Assembly (NCBI GenBank): GCA_014529385.2
Contig: CM043959.1
Location: 12,710,809-12,774,808 of the forward strand
Length of the DNA stretch: 64,000 nt
Source: Adiantum capillus-veneris
Lineage: Eukaryota > Streptophyta > Polypodiopsida > Polypodiales > Pteridaceae
Direction: 5' to 3'
Shown here: positions 30,592 through 42,006 of the stretch, in pieces
Numbering within the stretch: position 1 is the stretch's first letter
How the letters are laid out: every line of letters begins with the position of its first letter
The notes under the pieces: model-generated
The model's database searches: none
What the model was told of the DNA's origin: nothing
What the model saw: the letters and a program-made list of their open reading frames with translations, nothing else
Made by a program: the position numbers and the translations under genes

Positions 30592-31464
30592 CTCTCTCTC
30601 TTATTATTTTATTATTTCATTTGTACATGTGTCCTCTTTTTCCTCTTTGAGAGAAAGAACTTAATTATTTATTTTTATGTATCTAAATTCTCATTGGACC
30701 CTTTTAAAACCTAACTAATAGCATTCAAACACATCATGAGGGCCACATTTGGAGGATCATTTGAACATGTGTCTTTTATACTTATTAAGTCATTTGGTTG
30801 AGTTGAATATTTAGAGGACTTAGTCAATCAAGCAAGCATGTGTCTTTTATGCTTCTTAAGTCATTTGTTTTGAATTGAATACTTCAAGCCTTAGTCAATC
30901 AAGCATGGATGTTCATGCTTCTTGGGAATTTATCTTTGAATTTAACATTTCAAAAACCTTAGTCATTTAAGAATAAAAATCACCTCAAGCTTTGGGCAAG
31001 GTTCCCATGACCACTTTAAGCGTCTTGGCACCTCATGCTCGGGTACAATTCCCACCTTGAGGTTAGCCATAGCTTGCGTAAGGTCAAAGGAATTTTTAAC
31101 ACTTACTTTTGGAGGTCTTGAATGAAGCTAACCCTAAGGTCTTTTAAGCTCCATTAGATGCAGGTTTCTCTTTGATAGACTACCTGCGCTTGGACCCCTT
31201 TTGAGATGTAACCATCTCTTCTCTTGGTCCCTTGCTGAGGTAAATCTAAAAGTACTTATTGTGCATTGTTCTTTGGTAGACCGTCTCCTTTTGGACCCCT
31301 ATTGAGATGCAACCATTTCTCCTTTCGGTCCCCTATTGAGATAGGTGTAGAAGCACATATATATATATATACTAACTCTTGTTCCCCTTTTATCTTCCCA
31401 TGTTAAGTGATCACTTTAATATGAGAAAATCATTTGGTAAAGCTAGATATTATATTTTATGACA
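29797..31464 (-). repeat. Chromovirus 5' LTR of copy C
   Basis: This 1668-bp LTR, TGTAATGGG to TTTTATGACA, has an intact primer site to its left. It contains longer GT/CT microsatellites than the LTR of A, the CTCTTGG/CCAAGAG inverted repeat (about 30340-30375), and two U3 units near 31150-31360. The sequence to its right (31465 on) is unrelated, so this is the element's true outer end. Confidence 0.92.
30456..30601. repeat. GT/CT/GT/CT compound microsatellite in LTR C
   Basis: (GT)n at about 30456-30486, (CT)n at 30529-30575, (GT)n at 30576-30590 and (CT)n to 30601. Frames through it are not genes. Confidence 0.95.
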
Positions 31465-31519
31465 ATAAGTCAATATATTCAAACCTGGAGAGATTTCAAA
31501 TGTTCTATGTCGGAGCCAG

Positions 31520-33041
31520 ACGCATGGTTGCAGCATAGAATTTAGCCAGCTATCACGACCAGACAATCTACCAGTTGCCTCCACATCCCAGCTATGTCCA
31601 GTTATATTGGAAAGAACTCTAGAATGGGAACTAACAAACGATGACAGAGCTTTCAACCTAGCTGCCAAGGACTTAATGACAACAAATTTTAAGTCACTAA
31701 GAGTTCACGTAGAAACGCTGCTAGGTAACATGCCAACCTATAAGTGCATGAAGGATGTTCGAAAGCAGATGAAAGAAATGCTCATCCAAATGCAAACTGC
31801 CAGGGAAAATTAGGATCAACAGATCAAAATTTTGTTAGAGAATAATTCTATGAGCAATCTAGGGCCTTAGACCAGGATAAATCTTGGTGAATAAGAGTGG
31901 CACTTGAATAACTTATATCACATGGTGCGGATCTCCAAAAATATGATGCAGCAGGAGAATCAAACGATCTTGAATTTCATGCAATTTGTACTAGATTCTC
32001 AAACACTCTTATATGCTAACCAAAGAAGCTAAGTTACCACGCTTCTTTCTAGCTCTCTATCCACTCCATGCTGAGCCGGTAGACCCATATTGATATATTC
32101 AGATTGCAGATGGACTCAAAGTCTGGTACGAGGAGGCAACATTGGAATGGCTGGCATGGAATCAAGTGCTACAAGAGGCACTCCAAAAGACGATGGTGGT
32201 CGGTGAGTTACTCAATGATTTACACAAGTTCCAACTCTTAATGGGTCAATGGAAAGTCCAAATCACAAGGCTCATAAAGATCATGAACCAACTGCTGTAG
32301 TTGACAAATGAAGCATCCAAGATTTTAGAGAAAGAACTGACTAACAAGGCAAGCTGTAAATCCCAGTTCAGAGAAATGGTGGAGTATCTATTCAAGGCAT
32401 GTGTTAAATTTAACCATCCATTGCCTCAAGGATGGCTGCACACTGCATCCTATTGTCATAAGCTAGCCAAGGCTAGACTAACAAAGAGCAAGATCATTAT
32501 GTATGACACTGACACCAAGACATGGAATCCATTAATACCTTATGAAGTTGAGATGAAGACAACCAGGAAGGACCGACTGGAGCAAGAGGCACTATTGAGA
32601 TTGATTCAGAAGAAAAATGCTGGAACAACCACATTAGATGCATCCTAGGCACCATCTAAAAAGAAGAAGGCACCTGACAAGAAGAAGGTTTGTTGGACAG
32701 GCATTGGTTGAGCTATTGGTGCTCTAACACAGGCCTTTTGCAAGATGAAGTAGATCCAATGGTTTTAGAAGGCACCTTTGAAGTCTTATGCGGACATTAG
32801 AGGGTTGGTTGCCCAAATACAAGTGATAAAGGAAGCAGTGGAGCTACCTTTGACACCAGCATTTTCTAGAAATTTTGGTATCATACCAAAATTCATGAAA
32901 GGGGAGGAGGAATGTAGAAGGTGGGAACAACCTCTAATAGGCGGCTTACATATACCAGAGCCTTCCAAAAGTAGTAACCAGAGAGTTACCACAGTAACTG
33001 ACAATGCACAGTCAATCATGCACCAGTCTGAGGACCTATAA
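31520..33041 (+). pseudogene. Unrecognised degenerate coding stretch
   Basis: Consecutive plus-strand open pieces look like one decayed protein: ERTLEWELTNDDRAFNLAAK ... VHVETLLGNMPTYKCMKDVR (31607-31810), MMQQENQTILNFMQFVLDSQ (about 31940-32000), a piece with DGLKVWYEEATLEWLAWNQ (32100-32290), EYLFKACVKFNHPLPQGWLH and MYDTDTKTWNPLIPYEVEMK (32301-32640), a lysine-rich hinge, and [18 protein letters not shown] (32778-33040). Stops and about two frameshifts separate them. Composition suggests helical or coiled-coil stretches. I do not recognise the family. A gag-like or other element-derived protein is possible. Confidence 0.45.
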
Positions 33042-33049
33042 ATAGGACC
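33036..33049 (+). promoter_or_regulatory. TATA-like sequence after the degenerate ORF
   Basis: CCTATAAATAGGACC lies immediately downstream of the degenerate coding stretch and is a good match to a plant TATA box. Nothing downstream is a convincing gene. It may be part of a retroelement LTR or intergenic promoter; the evidence is position and motif only. Confidence 0.35.
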
Positions 33050-33401
33050 CACTATTTATTTTTGGGACACCTTGTGGCACCTATTCAGGTCTTGGACAAC
33101 ACCTTGTAATCCTATGCTCCCTCTCTTCTTGAGCACTTTGATCTTTGGATATCTTGTAATCCCAAAGTCTTGTTACGATATTTGGAGCCATTCACTAGCA
33201 TACTTTGTACTTTCTAGTATCACTGCTAGTTGTACTCTAATCATTCTTCTAAATACAGTCTTAGTTCCAGTCTCTGTGTCTCTTATCATTTCATTTCCAA
33301 TTCTGTCTTTCAGTATTCTAAAGTCTGATCCAATCCTTCTAAGTATGATATCACTAACTCTAAGTACCAACCTGGAATAGTTGTCGGAACATACCAACTC
33401 A

Positions 33402-33403
<2 letters not shown>

Positions 33404-33485
<82 letters not shown>
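33404..33485. repeat. (CT)n microsatellite, 82 bp
   Basis: Pure CT dinucleotide run. Confidence 0.98.
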
Positions 33486-33488
<3 letters not shown>

Positions 33489-33837
33489 TTATCCCTTGGC
33501 GAACACACCTCGATCAAACATCCATCATTTATAAATCTCTCTCTCTTTTTTTGCCTCTCTCATGTACAGTCATACAAGCACATAAATAGACCCAAATCAT
33601 TGCACATGCACGTGCACACGCACACACACACACACACTCTTTCACACATCATAATTTATATCAAGCAGCAAAATAACCACCAACTAGACTACAACCAAGG
33701 TTGTTCTCTACCTCATTCATGTACACTCATACACAAGCATCAAAATACACTTGAATCATTGCACATGCAATCTTTTCAAACGTCATCATATATGTCGAGC
33801 AAGGCATTCATCTGACTCATTCACAGCAGGAGCCAAT

Positions 33838-33951
33838 TTTGAGGGTTTACAATCCAAAATAATCCAATCCAACTTTTGTTCTAATAAATCTCTCTTTGAG
33901 GGTTTACAATCCAAAATAATCCAATCCAACTTTTGTTCTAATAAATCTCTC
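33838..33951. repeat. 57-bp tandem duplication
   Basis: Two essentially identical units start at 33838 and 33895 (TTTGAGGGTTTACAATCC ... AAATCTCTC), which indicates a recent duplication. Confidence 0.9.
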
Positions 33952-34559
33952 TTTTTTGTCCCACTTGTGTGCACTCATACACATGCACACTCATATACAA
34001 ACAAGAAAAATATACCCAGATCAAAGCACACACACACACACACACTTTTTTCAAACATCATGATATACATCATCAATAAATACATCTTGGAATCTATTTA
34101 GAGAATTAGACAAGTCTAATTCTTCTTGATTCCTACCACTTTGTTTTGTTAAAACATTAGTATCATTTAGATACTCTTTGACAAAAATCATGTATAAGGA
34201 AACCAAGCTTTTCATTTACTTATGAAAAGTGGGTGAATTTACAAGAGGTATGGTACAACCCGACTCATTGGCATCTATATACATGTTCCTTTACCTGTAG
34301 GTGAAATAAATTCTCCTTTTAGGGAACTTCATGTTGGTAGACATGCGGTTGAACCATGGTGACCCTAGGATAACATCTTCATGTTGGAGAGGAGGGATGA
34401 AAAAGTCTTCTTTGTCGGTGTAGCTTTGAACATGAAGCCTCAACTTCCCAATCAAGGGAGTAACGGAGGCTTGCTATCCCTTGAAATCTCCATCGGTAGT
34501 TACAGTATCTCTCCCATCTCAAAAGCTTGTAGGCCCAACTTTGTGGCCAAATCCGTTGA

Positions 34560-35914
34560 TATGAAGTTGTGATGAGTAGAGCCAGGATAAAAGAAGATGA
34601 AGACATCATGCTCCCTCATCTTTCACCAAGCATAGGAAAGGGACGACCCTTTTCAATGAGCATCCTCTTTTGGAGCTTCGACTGTGGAAGCTCTAGGAGT
34701 CTCATTATGGGCATTTCTTTTGGAGCAAGAACGGTAATCATGTCCTTGCTCCCCACACTTAAAGCATATGTGATCTTTGCAAAAAGCCTCTAGCTCTTCA
34801 GGAAAGAGTTTATTTTTACCTTTGTAGACTCCCTTCTCCTTGGTCTTGTTGTTGTTGTTGTTGTTGTTGGAATTGCCTTGGGAAGAACTTTGAGCATTGT
34901 TCTTCCCCTTTGAATCATTTTTATCTTTGTTTTCCATGGACTTGGCACTTGTTGGAAACTAATACAAGAAGCAACCATAGTGTGATGGATGCTTCAGTGA
35001 TAGAACCAGGTCGTTGAGTTGACATACTCGGCCATTTCTTCAGGAAATCCCACACAAAATTGTTGCTTTTTCTCAGTGAACTCTATTCTTTGAAAGACTG
35101 TAGCTTTGAGATGTAAATCTTAAGACTTGTCTACATATTCGTGGATAGATAGACTCATTGGAGAGTAACTTTAAATTGTGCATTCATTGAGCACTTTATC
35201 TTTGGCGTCGCTTGCAAGGAATTGCTTCATGATGGAAACTCGTAGAGTTTTCCATGCCTTTGGAGCTTCTGTATTGCCACAAAGACTAGCCCACCACTGA
35301 AGAGAAGATTTTTGAAAGTGCATAGCTACATGATGTAGCTTGGAGGACTCAATGAAGCCCTCGTCTCCAAAGGCTGCATCAAATTGCTGGATGAAGGCCG
35401 ATACTTTGTTCGTAGCACCAAAGGTGCCATCATAGGTGAGAAAAGAGATACTCTTTCCTCTTTCTTTGAACTTATTAAGCTTGTGGGACCTTTGTTTCCT
35501 CTCTCCCCTTTTGGAGTGACGAGGAGAAGGACTATAGGATGATCTTTTCCTCTTTGGAGAGTTGGGGATTGTCGAGACCGTCGTCTTCGTGGAGCCGCAT
35601 CTTCAAAGGAATTCAAAAATTCACTTCTTTCTTGTTCATCGTATTCCACCTCTTCTCTTATTGGAGAAAGTCTTCTTTTGGAAGTCTCAACAAGAGGCTT
35701 CCTAAGCTCTCTCTCTCTCTTCTTGTAGAGGTAGGGAAATCCCATAATTATAAAGTTTTTGGGTAACTTTGACTTGCAAGGCAGGGTTGCCCATAGCTTG
35801 TTGCAACCTAGTAACAAGATAGTTCACAAACATTGGGGCATCATCAATAGCACCTTCATGTGCAAAATCAAAGTTGTCAATATTCATTCTACTCTCTTTA
35901 TTATTGTCAACCAT
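34560..35914 (-). pseudogene. gag and protease start (copy D)
   Basis: Gag begins MVDNNKESRMNIDNFDFAHEG near 35914 and passes through NYLVTRLQQAMGNPALQ and a basic region. A frameshifted centre follows, then MENKDKNDSKGKNNAQ, seven consecutive Asn codons (GTT run 34849-34872 on the plus strand) and the CCHC knuckle. Protease sequence follows with stops. Gag is broken but is the clearest example of the knuckle in the window. Confidence 0.8.
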
Positions 35915-36121
35915 GCTAACTAAATTTATGTATATGATACTTTGTGCTTTGGTACCCTAATAAACCTTAGTTGCTACTCTTCTTTACCTTTGAAAATTAG
36001 CTCTCAAGTGGCCACACCCATGGTTTAGAGACCGTTGATTGCAAAGAGTAGTGAAGAGGGTCTAACATTGCTCGATTGATTATGGTTCCTCTTGAGCTTG
36101 CTAGCAGCTTGCTAATAGCTC

Positions 36122-36166
36122 AATAATGGTTGAAGCCAAAGGCAAGCTTCAAGAGACTCCATTATT
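36122..36166 (-). promoter_or_regulatory. Leader stem-loop (copy D)
   Basis: AATAATGG (36122-36129) pairs perfectly with CCATTATT (36159-36166), although the loop differs greatly from that of copy A and has its own GAAGC/GGCTTC pairing. Confidence 0.6.
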
Positions 36167-36310
36167 AAGTCTATAGTTCCCAACGGTGTACCTCGAACTA
36201 AGTCCTTTTCCCACTTACCCTCTTGCAATGAACAAGTCTAACCTTTCATGGACAACTTAAGGACCTCTCTTCTTAAGCAAGAAAAGAGAAACCAATAGCT
36301 TTGATACCAA

Positions 36311-37866
36311 TGTAACAAAATTGGACTATGAACATTGAGAATAGCAAAATTTAGAGAACTGTAGTGAACATTTTTATGAGAATACTTTGAGAAAATAGAG
36401 AGAGAACTTGATTAGAGGTAGCAACATAATCATTATACTTAATTAGCTTGGCATGAAAAATACTTTGCAAGAGAGAGAATTAGAGAACTTGACACCACTT
36501 GAGGACCAGATTTATATGGATCCAGTCGCGCCTCCAAAAGGCTTTTGTATTATAGCTTCTCCCATAAAGAGAGACTTGGTACACTACAAGCTTTGTGTTC
36601 CTTGAAACCTTGATGGAACAATGAAGATAAAGAGCTTCATGCACCACAATAATGCCCGTAATTTAATCTAATGAAAGCATTAACTTTTTCCTGGCCTTAG
36701 TCCCAAGACCTCAAACACCTTCAAAGGCCCTGGAGAGAGCTAGCAGGGAATGAGGGTAGGGAAGAGGAAGAATAAGTAACATACAAGAAAGAAGTAATGT
36801 ACTTTCATACCATCACTCATAGAGCTTAGCATAGGAGATGAAGAAGATGGAAAGCATAGCATTGAAGCATGGCTCTTGGTTGGATTTGCATTCCATAGCC
36901 AAGAGTGTTGATGTAGGCTCTCAACTTCTCAAGCTTGGAGAAGGAGCTCTTGCACTTCACAAAGTGAGAATGAGAACCTGTGAGTGTGTGTGAGAGGGAT
37001 TATACCCCCAAGCACACCCCCAACTTGCCTTGGTTGACCCCTCTTTGTAGCTCATGATTGAATTTGATTGGACCCGTGCAAGCCTTCACATGCTTAGTGC
37101 ATATCAAGCAACAAGAGTAGAATTTGGACAAGTGTCCTCCTTACCCCTTTGAGAGAGAGGGCTTGATAATGCCTAGATAATTATTTAGTTAAACTAAATG
37201 CTCATTGGATCCCTTTAAAGCCTAGCCAATAGGATTCAAGCACACCATGAGGGAAACATGAAGAGGAGCTTGACATGTGTCCATGTTGCCTCTTGTGGAA
37301 GGGGTGACCCTTGAGAGGGTGCAAGTGGCAGTCTCTCACATCCCCTACTTGTAGGACCCACCCCCCTCATTGTAGGCCTTGGGTTTGACTTCAAGCTTCT
37401 CAAGCACCTTGTCCCATAAGCATGACAAGCACCTCAAGAACCTTAGTCAGCAAGCACGACGAGCATGACAAGCACCTCAAGAACCTTAGTCAGCAAGCAC
37501 GACGAGCATGACAAGCACCTCAAGCACCTTAGTTAGTAAGCACGACAAGCACCTCAAGCTTGGGCTGGGTTCCCACCTCAAGCTCAACCCTAGCTTGCCT
37601 AAGGTCCTAGGTTTAAGGACTTTTAACACTAACCTTTGCAGGTCTTTAATGAAGCTAACTGTAAGGTCTTTTAAGCTCCATTAGCTGGCATTTCTCTTTG
37701 CTAGACCATCTCCCATGTGGACCCATTGCATTTGGTCCCGTGCTGAGATAAATCTAAAAGCACATGTCTCTATTCTAAATCTTGTTCTTGTTTATTCTCC
37801 CACATTAAATGATCAGTTTAATATGAGAAAATCATTTGGGTTAGTTAGATATTAGATTTTATGACA
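36311..37866 (-). repeat. Chromovirus 5' LTR of copy D
   Basis: This 1556-bp LTR begins TGTAACAAAA after primer site complement TTGATACCAA and ends TTTTATGACA. It has one U3 unit (about 37680-37770), a minisatellite of GACAAGCACCTCAAG-type units (37380-37560), and no long CT tract. It is the shortest full LTR of the family here. Confidence 0.9.
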
Positions 37867-39429
37867 TGTGCTATGATAGAGGATGGTTACACTTATCCTT
37901 GTTGACATATATTTTAGTTCATTGATGAAGATGCATATACTTCGCTTCCTTAATATAGATGATTGTGAGTATCCAAATTCATGAGCAAGATTCTCTTGCA
38001 AAAAATTATCTTCTTGGTCATACTTTCATAATCCCTAGATAAAAGTTGATATCAGCATGTAGCCCTATGAATGTAATGGCAGGATGAGTCCTACACATTT
38101 TTTCGTCATTTTTGAACAAGGAACAATCTAGGGATAATAACCTTCTTGTTCTCCTCACCTTTGATGACCTCATGCATTTAATCTAAGTCTTGTGAGCAAA
38201 CCACTTAGGAAGACCGAGGGACAAACTTCATGAAAGGCTACCCATCCTAGTCTTGGCTTAAGTAAAATATTTCTCAAACTACTCTAGCCCTCTAAACCCT
38301 AAAACTTTAAGGTGATGAAGACCTACGGTCTATCCAATTTGAGTCATCTTACATGTTGGAAACATTTATTCAGTATCCCCCCTTGGTGCCAACTTGTCTA
38401 GGATTATTAGAAAAGACACAATGCACTACGTCACTTTCCTAGCCAACAAGTCTTAGAACTCAGCTGCCATCCACTTTGCCTTTACAATGCAAGGCACAAT
38501 GTACACAACCATGTAGGAAATCTAGAGGGCTAAACTAGGGAGGTCACCTATCCCAAAACTTGTCACCACACATGTGTGCCTAACTGAGAGATTTCCCAAA
38601 CTAGTCTAGCAATCTAGGCCCCAAAAATTTAAGATTGATGGAGACCTCTGTCTATCTAATTTGAGTCATATTACATGTCGACAAGTTAAATGCTCAAATC
38701 AAACCCAATATTGTTGCCCTAGCCAAACCAACGGTCTGGTCTACACACGTTTACTAAAGTCGACCGATTGATTACCAGAGTAGACAGAGCCATCATGAAT
38801 GGGAAGGCACTTGACAAAACCCATGACTCTGGGTTACTACAATCACTATGCTGAAGCCATACCTAACATATCAATCCACAACAATATGCTCAAAGAAAAA
38901 GTTTATTGATACATTGTAAGAATTACAAAAGTTGAGGTGCAATACCAATAGTGTACACATGTTTACTGAAGTCAACCGATTGATTACCAGAGTAGGCAGA
39001 GCCATCATGAATGGGAAGGCACATGACAACAGTCTACACACGTTTACTATAGTCGATTGATTGATTATTATAGTAGATAGGGCCATCATGAATGGGAAGG
39101 CACTTGACAAAACCCATGACTCTAGGTTACTACAATCACTATGTTGAAGCCATACCTAACATATCAATCCACAACAATATGCTCAAAAACAAAGTTTATT
39201 GATACATTGTAAGCATTACAAAAGTTGAGGTGCAACTCGATTGGTAGGTGATGCCCTCTTCCAAGTACTTTGTAAGTGACTCTCTCATGGCCAATGCATT
39301 TGCTGGAACATTGGTTTCACGGGGGAATGGGGGGGTAAGCTTCCTCCCCATACCCAAACCGAGGAGTCGACTTGGATCTCTTTGAATGAGACTACAATCA
39401 AAGCTTTGTTATGTAAAACACAGCAAGTA
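37867..39429. other. Non-chromovirus block with diverged direct repeats
   Basis: No coding region is supported. A pair of diverged repeats lies at about 38277-38370 and 38590-38690 (both with ATTTGAGTCAT), and a longer set at 38738-39236. A pyrimidine/purine-imbalanced stretch with G runs is near 39320-39340. It may belong to the DNA transposon whose transposase remnant follows. Confidence 0.5.
38738..39236. repeat. ~205-bp direct repeats with a partial middle copy
   Basis: A unit starting GTCTACACACGTTTACT spans 38738-38943 and returns at about 39031-39236. A partial copy (38951-39025) lies between them. All contain GCCATCATGAATGGGAAGG. Copies are roughly 90-95% alike by eye. Confidence 0.8.
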
Positions 39430-40720
39430 ACTACACATTTTTCCACCTATCTCAACATAAGGTGGGAAAATTTCTCCTCCATTCAAGTACAACCAACGTT
39501 TTTCTTGAGGCGTCCAAAAGCACGATCTACTATCGTATAAGTGTGGACCCACAACTTGATAGAGATGGGAGAGGAGAAGAGTAGAGCGAGATAGATGAAT
39601 GTACAAAATATATCAGTAGAACTTGTGTCGATGAAGCCAAGATGTCGTAAGCACACTTACTAAAGAAGTTTGGTTTTTGCAAAATCTTCAAAAAATAACT
39701 TCTTTAGGCCGATCTAGACAATCTAAAAGTTCTACAAAGAATCTTCTAAAAGGAAATCAAACGATGTCAAGATCACATACCGATATTTTGAAAGGTTATA
39801 TAGTTGTATGAATAGTGGTGGATGTTAGGTCCCAAGGGGAGAGGGAGCACGAGTCTAATTGAGAGCAAGAAAAAATACTTCTCTCTCGGACCTAACACCC
39901 ACCACTCTTCGTGTGGAGGAAAATTTGAAGTTGAAGTCTAAAAATTGTGGATTAGGGTACCACACCATATACCAATCAAAAAATTGAATCCCCCCCCCCA
40001 ATATAGTGATGGAAGAAGTAGTTTCCATCCACAAACTATGCCCCAACAAAATATCTTCCATCCACCACACTACCATAGAAGGCAAAGTTTCTCATTACCC
40101 GCCTTCTTTTGGTTGATCCACAACACCTTGCAAAACATCTAGAAAGTGCATATCCATGTTGACCATGTACAAAACACACATGGAGTAATTGTTATTTCAA
40201 TCAAACCAACCATTGGCATCACTCTCAACTTACCAATATGTTAACAACATCACATCTAATGTTCCACAATAGTTTTAACAAGCCTCTTTGTTTTTCAAAA
40301 CCCTCCTTTGCATGGGCCATTTTGATAGACTCTCTTTGCCAATGAATAAAGTGGTTTTGTAGTGGTGCAAGCCATCAACATACTTGTAAACAATCTTGGA
40401 GATGGTTGACTTACCAACACCCAAGTGCTCACCTCTCTCAGCCAATTTGGCACCACAATATGGAAATTTCTACCATCTTCTCCACTAATCACCCTCCCAC
40501 TTATTGTCCTCAATGCCTTTGGAATATCATGTTTGCGAAGGTGCTTGTAGAGGAATGAGCTAACCTGCTAAAGAAAGAAAATTGGCAATTGAAATACCTC
40601 TTTGAACCGTTGGTCATCCTCATGTATCCATCACATAGAAGTTCCAATAATCAATTGCTCGAAGCTTCATATAGTAGTGAGCCAATTGACCAACATGAAC
40701 ACTCTTCAATAACCCTTTGT
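39430..40720 (-). pseudogene. PIF/Harbinger-like transposase remnant
   Basis: Minus-strand pieces in order are HEDDQRFKEVFQL (about 40585-40625), LRKHDIPKALRTISGRV then GEHLGVGKSTISKIVYKYVD (40380-40430), YSMCVLYMVNMDMHFLDVL (about 40140-40200), and TIVDRAFGRLKK (39500-39545). Harbinger-type transposases have a GVSKST/GVGKST helix-turn-helix, a YS..LQ..VD..MRFLDV strand and a V/IERAFGRLK motif in this order. Frames shift repeatedly, the DGTHI-type motif is not readable, and ERAFG reads DRAFG. No terminal inverted repeats were identified. Confidence 0.7.
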
Positions 40721-42006
40721 GCAACTCCATGAAGTCTTTTATTGATATGCCTAGCAACAGGAGATTGCATCTCCCACAAGCAAATGATTGTTGTGATTTT
40801 CTAGTGCAATGCAGTCCTGTAATTGGCTTTACCTCTTCACGTTGTTCCCCCATGTTTTTGGTATTGATGGGAAGCTTTTGATACACATGAACATTAACTA
40901 GCACAACCATAGAGCCAATAGTTGATAGATTTCCTCCCTTGCACCATCGAGCAATGCTATGCTAAGTGAAATTTTTAGCGAGACGGTGAAGGGGTGGTCA
41001 ATATTTGTTTGGGAAAAAAATGTATTCTATACAAGAGAGGACAACAAATATGGGATTATAAGCACAGCAATAGAAGGAGGAGAGAAGATTTAGGACACCA
41101 TCACATCACCAAAGCATGGAAGGCATGATTCTGCTGATGGTAGACTGGCACTTCACTTGAAGTGGGCAGCCTAGTAGAGTATAAGGGATTCATAAAAGCA
41201 ATGCATCAATGAAAGAAAGAGTGGAGGTACTTACTGATGACAGCTTGTATACTCCAACTAAAGGAGTCACTTGCATGAGCATGTAGTAGGATGGTAAAAG
41301 TAGAACCGGAAATGATTGAGAAATTTGTTTGTTTGAAAGTATGTAGGCAAAGAAAAAGGTTGCCTGCCAAAAATTCCCTCTTATGATTGGCGGATGTAAA
41401 AAGCTGGTGTTTGTTATGATGGGTAGAGAAAAGAATCTTTTCGTCACTTACTATTATCAAGATTACCAAATAATTATTGTCAAGAGAAGGGTAGGACCAA
41501 GGGGGGGCACAACCCCCCAGGCAAGGTCGGTTAGGCATGCAGTTTAGGGTCCCCTCATCCTTTCAAGAGTATCGGAGCAGCTAGTTTTTGTCAAGGAGAA
41601 CTCATGGAAGAGCAACTTTTGCATGTGCATGGAGGTGAGGCTATGGCATGGGCAAGCCCACTTACATGGAGGAGGGAGGCATGGAGAGATTTTTGGTTTC
41701 TGCAACACCTATGGAATGGAAAGGAAAAGCCTTGATGTCATGGAATTTTTTTGCTTCATGACCCCTCCTCTCTCTTACAAACTGTAGCAAGTTGTGTGAG
41801 TGAATCTTTTTCTTACTCACATTGCCATGTACGATTGGTGGTATTGGGAGCTCATATTCATATTATAAAGGAAAAAATGCCTTTGTGTGGATACCCTAAC
41901 CCTTAATGGTGGTTTTCTCGCCTGGACATGCCAAGCCTTGGCCTTGAGCAAGGGCAAGCTAGGCAAGGACAACTTGCATGTGTATAGCATGATAAGCAAT
42001 GCGTGG
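40721..42006. other. Sequence flanking the transposase remnant
   Basis: Some minus-strand open sequence (40721-40910) may extend the transposase N-terminus but has no recognisable motif. A G7/C6 inverted repeat with a 5-base loop lies at 41501-41518. The rest to the chromovirus junction near 42007 has no supported feature. Confidence 0.45.

Larger units (their letters stand above)
33050..34070. other. Non-coding block with microsatellites
   Basis: Between the TATA-like site and copy D there is pyrimidine-rich sequence with (CT)n at 33404-33485, CA-rich runs (33615-33640, 34028-34045) and a 57-bp tandem duplication (33838-33951). I see no gene. Confidence 0.6.
34071..36310 (-). mobile_element. 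Chromovirus copy D, gag-protease part
   Basis: This is a minus-strand copy truncated on the left in RT N-terminal sequence. It contains protease (about 34560-34640), an Asn-rich run, a well-kept zinc knuckle CFKCGEQGHDYRSC (34740-34790), a capsid-like region (35030-35420), gag N-terminus (MVDNNKESRMNIDNFDFAHEG, ATG near 35914), leader and primer site. Its leader resembles that of copy G more than that of A, B, C or I, so D and G form a second subfamily. Confidence 0.87.

Noticed and set aside
10962-31464. A single insertion bounded by inverted LTRs
   Set aside because: The 5 bases outside the two ends (CTAGA and ATAAG) do not match, and the inner junction is a random join of two copies.
33036-33380. 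Endogenous pararetrovirus promoter region
   Set aside because: A TATA-like string after a decayed ORF is suggestive, but no movement protein, protease, RT or plausible tRNA-Met site was found nearby.
36311-36500. Different LTR family for copy D because its end reads TGTAACAAAA
   Set aside because: The rest of the LTR, the outer end TTTTATGACA, the primer site and the leader stem-loop match the main chromovirus family; it is a subfamily difference.
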